In this document: positions 1-5,488 of the stretch, in pieces
Layout of the letters: each line of letters begins with the position of its first letter
Numbering within the stretch: position 1 is the first letter of the stretch
DNA from: Gemmatimonadales bacterium UBA4456
Lineage (GTDB): Bacteria > Gemmatimonadota > Gemmatimonadetes > Longimicrobiales > Gaopeijiaceae
Reading direction: 5' to 3'
DNA: 13,829 nt
Assembly: GCA_002390225.1 (NCBI GenBank)
Contig: DGOW01000057.1
Span: 785-14,613 of the forward strand
Notes under the pieces: model-generated
The model's input: only the letters and a program-made list of their open reading frames with translations
Databases searched by the model: none
Told to the model about the DNA's origin: nothing
Program-made: the position numbers and the translations under genes

Positions 1-1
1 C

Positions 2-1411
2 TCTCCGTTCTGGCTGCTGCTGGGCGCGACCTACCTCAGCCACACCACCGCGACTGCGTCTTTAGCGCTGCTCGCCGCGTCATGTATCGCGTCACGGGAC
101 GCCTCCACGAGGTCATCGGCCATGCTCTGGGCGCTCGCGGCCGGTGCAGCGGCTGGTGGTGCCGTCTCCTCACGACCCTGGGTGGGTCTGGTGTGCGGCA
201 CGACCCTGATCGCAGTCGTGTGGGGGGCTGAGTTCATGAAGCGGCAAGATACCCCCGGATGGGTCTCACGGCTTGCAGGTCTCTTACTCGGTGGGACACC
301 CTTTGCCGCCCTTCTTTTCTGGTGGAACTCGTTGCTCTTCGGTCATCCGCTGCGGCTCGGCTACTCTGCCGCATTCGGTCCGGCGCACTCCCTAGGATTC
401 CATGTGGATCCGTGGGGCAACCGTTACGGTGTGCTGGAGGCGCTGGGCTATACAGGAGCCGACCTCCTCCAGCTGGGTGTGAGACTGATCGAGTCTCCGC
501 TGCCGGTGACACTTCTGGTCGCGGGGGCTTTGCTCTTCGCGCCCCGGCAGATGCGGGGACGCCTTCAGTTGCCTGGGCTGTGGGCGGCGTCCGTGATTGT
601 GGCCAACGCTCTGTACTGGCATCACGGTATTCACTTCGGCCCTCGGATGACCTACGAGTCGATCCCCGGGTGGATGGGCCTCATCGCCATCGCATCCACG
701 ACGGCGTTCAAGGCCGGAGACGGATCAGGCCCGCGGTTTGCCCGGTGGGCCGTCGGGATGACACTGACAGCTGGTCTGGTGCTGGGTATATCGACGCTGA
801 CCTCAGCCATGAGTCCAAAGAGTTCGGATTTGTCTCAGGATCTTGAGATACCTGCGGGCAGGCAGGGCGGCCCGCGCGTCGGAGCGACGGGAAAAACCAT
901 CATCTTCGTGCACGGCAGCTGGGCCTCCCGGGTCTCGGCCCAACTCGCCGCATCAGGTATGCGCCGGGATTCCATCGAGACCGCCCTTCGCAGGAACGAC
1001 CTGTGCGAGGTCGATCGGTACGCCCGCTGGCGAGTGACGCCCAACGGCACCCCACCTTCTCTCGACTTCGACTCACGCCCCGGCTCCCCCTCGCATCTCA
1101 AGGTACAACTGCTCTCGCCCGGTAATCGGATCCGGGTGTCCCCCTCGGTCTCCCCAGATGCTCGGTGCAGGCGTGAGGCCCGCTCTGACCGGCTCGGCGT
1201 ACTGGAACTCGAGGTAGTCGCCTGGCGGGCCCCTGCCCTTCCAGAGGCGAACATCGTCTACGCGCGAGACCTCGGGCCCGGAGCGAATCTGCGACTTCTG
1301 GGGGACAGCGGGAACGAGGCAGTCGTCTGGATCGATCGAGAAGGAGCGGAACCGCTCTTCATGCCGTACCGGGAGGGGATGCAACTACTCTGGGGCGGGC
1401 CAGGCGATTGA
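2..1411 (+). CDS. Polytopic membrane protein, GT-C/GT39 glycosyltransferase-like (5' end missing)
   Basis: The reading frame is open from base 2, so the true start lies left of the window; the ATG at 122 is internal because the upstream codons read as matching membrane-protein sequence (SPFWLLLGATYLSHTT). About 469 residues are visible. The first ~270 alternate hydrophobic helices with short loops and contain marks common in GT-C/GT39-like proteins: an SHTT loop, a small-residue helix ending in SRPW, the N-S-L-L-F-G-H-P loop followed by LGF and PWG, and HFGPRMTYESIP before the last helix pair. The final ~190 residues (from about base 830) are soluble, rich in Arg and Pro, and probably extracytoplasmic. 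Such proteins transfer sugars from polyprenyl-phosphate donors, but the catalytic N-terminal loop is outside the window, so activity cannot be judged. It is convergent with the flavin-reductase-like gene, with 48 bases between the stops. Family assignment is moderate; membrane topology is clear. Confidence 0.72.
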   Translation, partial: SPFWLLLGATYLSHTTATASLALLAASCIASRDASTRSSAMLWALAAGAAAGGAVSSRPWVGLVCGTTLIAVVWGAEFMKRQDTPGWVSRLAGLLLGGTPFAALLFWWNSLLFGHPLRLGYSAAFGPAHSLGFHVDPWGNRYGVLEALGYTGADLLQLGVRLIESPLPVTLLVAGALLFAPRQMRGRLQLPGLWAASVIVANALYWHHGIHFGPRMTYESIPGWMGLIAIASTTAFKAGDGSGPRFARWAVGMTLTAGLVLGISTLTSAMSPKSSDLSQDLEIPAGRQGGPRVGATGKTIIFVHGSWASRVSAQLAASGMRRDSIETALRRNDLCEVDRYARWRVTPNGTPPSLDFDSRPGSPSHLKVQLLSPGNRIRVSPSVSPDARCRREARSDRLGVLELEVVAWRAPALPEANIVYARDLGPGANLRLLGDSGNEAVVWIDREGAEPLFMPYREGMQLLWGGPGD

Positions 1412-1459
1412 TCAGTCGGCCTCGCCGCAAGCTTTCGAGTCGTTGAGATCCCTCGAGTG

Positions 1460-2086
1460 TCAGCGTCGATCCGGCCGGAGCACTCGCTGGACTTCGTCGA
1501 CCACGGAATAGGCCGCTCCACCGAGTCGGCCTACGGGTTTGAGGTCCTCGGGAAGGATGAGTCGCGTCCCCTTCTCCGACTCCAGGCTCGGGTCGAGCCG
1601 TATGCCGATGACTTCCCCGATGACGAGTGTGTTCGGGGCTCCGCGCAAATCGACCTCCTGCTGCACCTCGCATTCCAGAACTGCGCGAGCCAGCGCTACG
1701 AAGGGAGCGTCCACGCAATCCGAATCGACGGCGGTCAGCCCGGTGAGCACGAATTCATCGACGTTTGGCGGGACGCTTGCTGAGGACTCATTCATCGGCT
1801 CAAGTAGCTCCTCCGAAACGACGTTCATGCAGAACGCTCCTCGACGCCTCAGGTTCACGAGTGAGTCTTTGAGGCCTTCCTTCTTGTGACCGATCGAAAC
1901 GGCCACGAGCATCGGACTGACGGACAGGGCTCCGAAGTAGCTGTATGGGGCCAGATTCAGAATGCCGTCGTCACTCCGCGTCGACAGCCACCCGATTGGG
2001 CGCGGTACGACCAGAGAGGTCATCAGTTGGTAGCGTTCCAGAGCAGAAAGCTCCGCCGGAACTAGGTGCTCCGTGGCGCGAATCAA
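1460..2086 (-). CDS. Flavin reductase-like, FMN-binding split-barrel protein
   Basis: The 208-residue protein matches the flavin-reductase-like domain (DIM6/NTAB type): a start region with RYQLMTSLVVPRPIGWLST (about 18-36), then NLAPYSYFGALSVSPML (44-60), SIGHKKEGLKDSLVNL (64-79), a strand with FCMNVVSEELLEPMN (85-99) and a closing strand LVIGEVIGIRLD (154-165). In this family the region around PRPIGWLST and NLAPYSYF binds FMN. Characterised relatives reduce flavins or use FMN in other redox roles, so the substrate is open. The start codon is TTG (2086-2084). It overlaps the TGA of the upstream gene as TTGA, and AAGGCGG just upstream is a plausible ribosome-binding site inside the end of that gene. 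This points to translational coupling. A later internal ATG (residue 22) would cut into the conserved domain, so TTG is preferred. No terminator is obvious between its stop and the convergent gene. Confidence 0.86.
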   Translation of the reverse strand: MIRATEHLVPAELSALERYQLMTSLVVPRPIGWLSTRSDDGILNLAPYSYFGALSVSPMLVAVSIGHKKEGLKDSLVNLRRRGAFCMNVVSEELLEPMNESSASVPPNVDEFVLTGLTAVDSDCVDAPFVALARAVLECEVQQEVDLRGAPNTLVIGEVIGIRLDPSLESEKGTRLILPEDLKPVGRLGGAAYSVVDEVQRVLRPDRR

Positions 2087-2853
2087 CCGCCTTGTGGCAC
2101 GTCGATAAGCTGGCCCACGAAGATACGGCTTCCCTGAATACCGTTCACGTCCCGAAGCTCGCCTACCGTGATTCCGTGCTCACGCGCAATCATCCACAGC
2201 GAGTCACCCCGCCGAACGCGGTACTCGCGCAGTTCGGGCACGCCGTCTGAGCGTGCGAGCAGGGCCTGCACATACGAAGCGTACTGCTGCGGAAAGAGAG
2301 CGACGTGATAATGCCTCGGATTGCTCTCGAGCGTGGCCTCGAGCACCCCCTGCCGCTCGAGGCTCGACAGAACACCCTGTAGCCATTCGCGGCACGCCCG
2401 GTTCCAGCTGTAACGGAGGTCGAGCGCCATGCCGGTGGGATGTACTGAGCGATCCGAGGCGTTTCGCGGCTGACGCGTCGTCGGACGTGTCAGACTCGTG
2501 ACGACAAGCTGCTCCCCACATGCCTGGCGATACTGCCGACCCAGACGCTTCGCGAAGAGATCTACCTCGGGCCGGGCGTAGGGATAGCGCACGTCGTTCT
2601 TAACGATGAAGTCGCGGGTCGATTCGACTCGAACCAGCCACCCCTGATCCACGAAATGACGGACGCGTTCAGGCGTGTCGATAAACGTGAAGTCATGCTG
2701 ACGAGCGACACTGACCTGGCGGTCCATAGACGCACGCGAGCCCCTCAGCGTCTGCGCGTCTGCCGACAGCGTTGAAAACGCAGTGACGGCGAACACGGCG
2801 AAGCCGAGAAGTAACGTTCGAAAGGACCGGGCGTGAGCCCGTTCCGTGAGCAT
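2083..2853 (-). CDS. Secreted DUF5715-like protein with M15-type motif and LysM domain
   Basis: 256 residues. The N terminus is a signal peptide: a basic start, a hydrophobic core LLLGFAVFAVTAF (14-26) and a likely cleavage after ADA near residue 33. The middle (about 88-195) carries YPYARPEVDLF, ACGEQLVVTSLTRP, a QPRNASD segment, SVHPTGMALDLR (136-147) and HYHVALFP (181-188). The S-x-H-x-x-G-x-A-x-D pattern and the later H-x-H recall the zinc ligands of M15 D,D-/L,D-carboxypeptidases (VanY type): H138, D145 and H181 or H183. I infer a peptidoglycan-related periplasmic hydrolase or binding protein; enzyme activity is unproven. Residues 211-253 form a LysM domain (YRVRRGDSLWMIAREHGI...VGQLIDVP), which binds peptidoglycan glycan chains. 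It is the first gene of a two-gene unit, overlapping the flavin-reductase-like gene by 4 bases. No strong ribosome-binding site precedes the ATG at 2853. Confidence 0.83.
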   Translation of the reverse strand: MLTERAHARSFRTLLLGFAVFAVTAFSTLSADAQTLRGSRASMDRQVSVARQHDFTFIDTPERVRHFVDQGWLVRVESTRDFIVKNDVRYPYARPEVDLFAKRLGRQYRQACGEQLVVTSLTRPTTRQPRNASDRSVHPTGMALDLRYSWNRACREWLQGVLSSLERQGVLEATLESNPRHYHVALFPQQYASYVQALLARSDGVPELREYRVRRGDSLWMIAREHGITVGELRDVNGIQGSRIFVGQLIDVPQGG

Positions 2854-2906
2854 CCGTTCGAGGTTCAGAAGGAAAGTTCGCGGGCTAAGGGTGAGGATTT
2901 CTTAAA

Positions 2907-2935
2907 GTACTAAACGGATGTTTTCGTCTGCACAA
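2907..2935 (-). promoter_or_regulatory. Candidate sigma-70-type promoter for the DUF5715-like gene
   Basis: On the minus strand TTGTGC (2935-2930) and TAGTAC (2912-2907) are separated by 17 bases in the only AT-rich patch of the intergenic region. They lie about 55-80 bases upstream of the ATG at 2853. The -10 match to TATAAT is weak (three of six), so this is a suggestion from spacing and composition only. Confidence 0.28.
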
Positions 2936-3020
2936 GGATCATGGTCCTAACGCCACGCCAGACCTGTTACCTCTCACAGCCTGAGTGACTCTGAGACCCA
3001 CCGCGCAATCATCGAACCTC

Positions 3021-3057
3021 CCATGAAGAAGGGGCGACTCCTCACAGAGCCGCCCCT
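3021..3057 (-). terminator. Intrinsic terminator of sodA
   Basis: AGGGGCG (3030-3036) pairs with CGCCCCT (3051-3057); inside it CTC pairs with GAG after one mismatch, leaving a six-base loop. Read on the minus strand the stem is followed by TTCTTC, a short U-rich tail. It lies about 30 bases beyond the sodA stop and is oriented for that gene. Confidence 0.75.
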
Positions 3058-3088
3058 CCATCACGCCTTACCTGCCCCGGATACCGGG

Positions 3089-3712
3089 TCAGGCGCCCCT
3101 GGCAGCATCGTAGCGGGCCGCCACACGATCCCAGTTCACCACGTTCCAGAAGGCTCCGAGGTAGTCGGGCCGACGGTTCTGATAGTGCAGGTAATACGCG
3201 TGCTCCCACACATCCACGCCCAGAATCGGCGTAAGCCCATGCATGTGCGGGCTGTCCTGGTTCGCAGTGGCGACCACCGAGACCGTCCCAGACGCATCAG
3301 AGCAGAGCCAGCCCCACCCGGAGCCGAACTGCGCACCAGCCGCCGACTGGAAGCGGGCCTTGAACTCATCGTAGGAGCCACACGCAGCATCGATCGCGGC
3401 TGCGAGATCGCCAGAGGGAGCATCTGCCCCTCCCGGAGTCATCACGTCCCAGAAGAGCGCATGGTTGATGAAGCCGCCACCATTGTTGCGGACAGCGCCG
3501 CGAATTGTTTCTGGCAGGGCATCAAGATCGGAAACGAGTCCGATCGCTGATTTGCCGTGCAGGTCTGTATGCCCTTCGAGGGCAGCGTTCAACTTGCTGG
3601 TGTACCCGGCGTGATGCTTGCCATGGTGGATCGACATGGTTCGCGCGTCGATATGGGGCTCGAGCGCGTCGTGCTCATAGCCGAGGTCAGGAAGCTGGAA
3701 AGGGTAAGCCAT
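3089..3712 (-). CDS. sodA: Superoxide dismutase, Fe/Mn family (Mn-type residues)
   Basis: 207 residues, the usual length. It converts superoxide to O2 and H2O2; no signal peptide is present, so it acts in the cytoplasm. The metal ligands are visible: H29 in MSIHHGKHH, H84 in NHALFW, and D167 and H171 in the signature DVWEHAYY. Gly residues in NNGGGFINH and the Gln of TANQDSP (Q152) form the Gly/Gln arrangement typical of Mn-type enzymes; Fe-type enzymes carry the outer-sphere Gln in the other position. This favours Mn, although cambialistic use cannot be excluded. The ATG at 3712 has AAGGAG (3728-3723) ten bases upstream, supporting the start. It is transcribed away from dinB and has its own terminator at 3021-3057, so it is probably monocistronic. 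Family assignment is very secure; metal choice is inferred. Confidence 0.97.
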   Translation of the reverse strand: MAYPFQLPDLGYEHDALEPHIDARTMSIHHGKHHAGYTSKLNAALEGHTDLHGKSAIGLVSDLDALPETIRGAVRNNGGGFINHALFWDVMTPGGADAPSGDLAAAIDAACGSYDEFKARFQSAAGAQFGSGWGWLCSDASGTVSVVATANQDSPHMHGLTPILGVDVWEHAYYLHYQNRRPDYLGAFWNVVNWDRVAARYDAARGA

Positions 3713-3818
3713 CGTTGCCGGACTCCTTGGCGTGAATTCGGTGGTGAAACTGGTTCCGCAGGATCGTGCCCGGCTCGCAGTCGTCGCGCTACCTTCACTG
3801 AGGTCGGCCAGGCCTTGG

Positions 3819-3846
3819 AAACTACCGACCCTGTCCGGGTCAGCAA
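3819..3846 (-). promoter_or_regulatory. Candidate sodA promoter with an internal dyad
   Basis: On the minus strand TTGCTG (3846-3841) and TAGTTT (3824-3819) are 16 bases apart, about 107 bases upstream of the sodA ATG. A perfect dyad, GACCC-tgtcc-GGGTC (3827-3841), fills the spacer, where a repressor could block transcription. Both hexamers are only partial matches, so confidence is low. Confidence 0.27.
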
Positions 3847-3868
3847 ACCTCAGAGAAGCCGCGCACCG

Positions 3869-5146
3869 GTGTCAGAATCACCACAACCCAGACGGATTCT
3901 GCTCGTTGACTGCGACGCGTTCTTTGTCCAAGTCGCTCGTCTCGAAGACCCGGAGGGTGTAGGTAAGGCACCACTTCTGATCGTGGGGGGATCACCATCG
4001 GGGCGTGGTGTCGTCACCTCCGCATCGTATGAGACTCGAGCGTACGGTGTCCGCTCCGCGATGCCGACCTCCCAAGCCTTGCGACTCTGCCCTGACGCGA
4101 CCGTCGTCGGTGTTCCGAGAGACTCGGTCACTCGCCGAAGCAAAGAGGTCCAAACCGTGCTCAAGGAGCTCTCTCCCGTTGTCCAGGCCGCCTCGGTCGA
4201 TGAGTTCTACCTCGACCTGACGGGTACGGAGCGCCTCTTCGCGTCGGAGACTCTCGAGGAGACGGCATGGCGCATGCGTGGCGAAGTACTCGAGCGCACT
4301 CGTATCTCGGTCTCGTTCGGTGGCGGTACCCGACGCGTCATCGCGAAGCTGGCTGCGACGAAGGCCAAACCCGCGGGTGTCCACATCGTGGCACCGGGTA
4401 GTGAACAGGACTTCCTCGATCCCCTCCCCCTCTCTGAACTGCCAGGTGTCGGGCCCACACTCGTCGAAGAGCTGAGCAAGAAAGGTCTGGTGACCGTCGC
4501 TGACGCCCGAGTCGTGCAGCAGGAGTGGCTCGAGCGTTGGTTCGGACCGAGACGGGGTGAGTGGCTCCACCGCCGACTCCACGGTATCGATCGAAGTCAC
4601 GTCGACCCTCACCAGCACAGGAAGTCGATCTCGTCTGAGCGCACCTTCTTCGAGGACCTCGATCGCATGGAAGACCTCGATCATCGACTTCTCGAACTCG
4701 CAACCTCCGTCGGTTCCACGCTTCGGAAGAAGGGAATCAGAGCTCGAACAATCACGGTCAAGCTAAGGGACCATGACTTCAACACCCGCCAACACAGCCG
4801 CACGCTTCCGGAGCCTGTGGAGTCGAACCAGGCAATCATCGAGGTAGCCCGATCGCTTCTCCGAGAACTGCGCGCGGACCGCCATGTGCCAGCCAGACTT
4901 CTCGGTGTCGGCCTGTCCGGACTCGTCCAGCCCGACCAGAGCGCCCAACTCGCACTCTTCGATGCTGCGGTCGGGCAGCAGGAGACCGATCGAGATCGAA
5001 ACCTCAGTCGGGTCGTCGATCGACTCGCGGATCGGTTCGGGTATGGAACGGTCGTGCCGGGCGGCCTCGTTGGAACGCGCCCGGGTGCGCGTCAGTCAGA
5101 AGATCGGAAAGACCCACCATCCGAAGGGACGGACAAGCGTCCGTGA
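3869..5146 (+). CDS. dinB: DNA polymerase IV (Y-family translesion polymerase)
   Basis: With the GTG at 3869 the protein has 425 residues, close to the ~350-420 of the family plus a short tail. It copies damaged DNA with low fidelity. Motifs in order: LLVDCDAFFVQV (11-22) with metal-binding D14 and steric-gate F19; GRGVVTSASYETRAYGVRSAMP (45-66); SVDEFYLDLTG (109-119) with catalytic D111 and E112; a helix-hairpin-helix LPGVGPTLVEEL (191-202); a little-finger domain from about 250 to 350; and a beta-clamp-binding motif QLALF (360-364). The usual GIAxNKxLAK stretch is replaced by GGGTRRVIAK (151-160). The frame is open upstream to 3557 but that part is antisense to sodA and has no polymerase sequence. 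GTG at 3869 has only a weak purine run (AGAGAAG) upstream, so the exact start is uncertain. It is divergent from sodA. Confidence 0.93.
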   Translation: MSESPQPRRILLVDCDAFFVQVARLEDPEGVGKAPLLIVGGSPSGRGVVTSASYETRAYGVRSAMPTSQALRLCPDATVVGVPRDSVTRRSKEVQTVLKELSPVVQAASVDEFYLDLTGTERLFASETLEETAWRMRGEVLERTRISVSFGGGTRRVIAKLAATKAKPAGVHIVAPGSEQDFLDPLPLSELPGVGPTLVEELSKKGLVTVADARVVQQEWLERWFGPRRGEWLHRRLHGIDRSHVDPHQHRKSISSERTFFEDLDRMEDLDHRLLELATSVGSTLRKKGIRARTITVKLRDHDFNTRQHSRTLPEPVESNQAIIEVARSLLRELRADRHVPARLLGVGLSGLVQPDQSAQLALFDAAVGQQETDRDRNLSRVVDRLADRFGYGTVVPGGLVGTRPGARQSEDRKDPPSEGTDKRP

Positions 5147-5171
5147 GCAGATAGGACATGTCGACCATCTG

Positions 5172-5196
5172 GCCCCTCGGACAGCTGCTGAGGGGC
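5172..5196. repeat. Stem-loop downstream of dinB
   Basis: GCCCCTC (5172-5178) and GAGGGGC (5190-5196) form a perfect seven-base stem with an 11-base loop containing CAGCTG. It starts 26 bases after the dinB stop and may end or protect that transcript. No T-run follows on either side, so it is not a canonical intrinsic terminator. Confidence 0.5.
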
Positions 5197-5289
5197 GTGG
5201 CCCACCCTCCCCCGCTGTCGCGTGCGCCCGGCTAAGGCGGCTGGATGGAGCCAACCATCGACCGGGCTACGACCGATGGGGAGGCACTC

Positions 5290-5305
5290 GAGAACGCCGG
5301 TTCTC
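5290..5305. repeat. Short perfect dyad GAGAAC-N4-GTTCTC
   Basis: The arms 5290-5295 and 5300-5305 are perfect complements. The core GAAC-N4-GTTC resembles the LexA operator core of Gram-positive bacteria. It sits about 145 bases after dinB and upstream of no confident gene, so it may only be a hairpin. Confidence 0.4.
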
Positions 5306-5358
5306 TGGCATGATCGGGAATAATTACCGTGATGTGTCGTTCTTTCGAGGACCGGTGC

Positions 5359-5399
5359 CCGCGTCAACCCGGGCTGCGCCACGGCCTTGGTCAACGCGG
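5359..5399 (-). repeat. Imperfect inverted repeat, fully paired as minus-strand RNA
   Basis: The arms 5359-5369 and 5389-5399 match at nine of eleven positions. The two mismatches are C/A pairs on the plus strand and therefore G-U wobbles in minus-strand RNA, giving an 11-pair stem with a 19-base loop. It lies just beyond the carrier terminator. Confidence 0.45.
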
Positions 5400-5410
5400 C
5401 ATGCGGTCGA

Positions 5411-5447
5411 AGCAAGACGCGGGCCGGCCCTGAGGGACCGACCCGCG
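5411..5447 (-). terminator. Intrinsic terminator of the AGCS carrier gene
   Basis: CGCGGG (5418-5423) pairs with CCCGCG (5442-5447) and pairing continues inward through CGG/CCG and CC/GG to a four-base loop. The two plus-strand mismatches are C/A and become G-U pairs in minus-strand RNA, so the full 13-pair stem forms only in the direction of the carrier gene. The following minus-strand bases, TCTTGCTTC, are U-rich. The stem begins about 40 bases past the stop. Confidence 0.75.
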
Positions 5448-5488
5448 GCTCAGATCATTCGATCCAGACCCGTTCACGGGCCTGCGGA

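Larger units (their letters stand above)
5147..5488. other. Gene-free gap between dinB and the AGCS carrier gene
   Basis: This 342-base interval lies between the convergent 3' ends of dinB and the carrier gene. I see no convincing gene. A plus-strand frame with an ATG at 5310 runs to 5549 but overlaps the carrier gene and has Arg/Pro-rich shadow-like composition. What the interval holds is structure: the stem at 5172-5196, a short perfect dyad GAGAAC-gccg-GTTCTC at 5290-5305, an imperfect inverted repeat at 5359-5399 and the carrier terminator at 5418-5447. No tRNA-like fold was recognised. Confidence 0.6.

Noticed and set aside
259..846. Second plus-strand frame overlapping the membrane protein
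   Set aside because: Cys/Arg/Ser-rich with no domain; the frame open from base 2 has clear membrane-protein structure over the same bases.
2983..2991. GAGTGACTC palindrome upstream of the DUF5715-like gene
   Set aside because: Nine bases, single copy, far from the candidate promoter; too little to call an operator.
3023..3550. Plus-strand open frame across sodA
   Set aside because: Antisense to most of sodA; His/Arg/Pro-rich composition typical of a shadow in GC-rich DNA.
3557..3868. Extension of the dinB frame upstream to an ATG at 3557
   Set aside because: It is antisense to the start of sodA, the residues show no polymerase sequence, and the conserved part begins just after the GTG at 3869.
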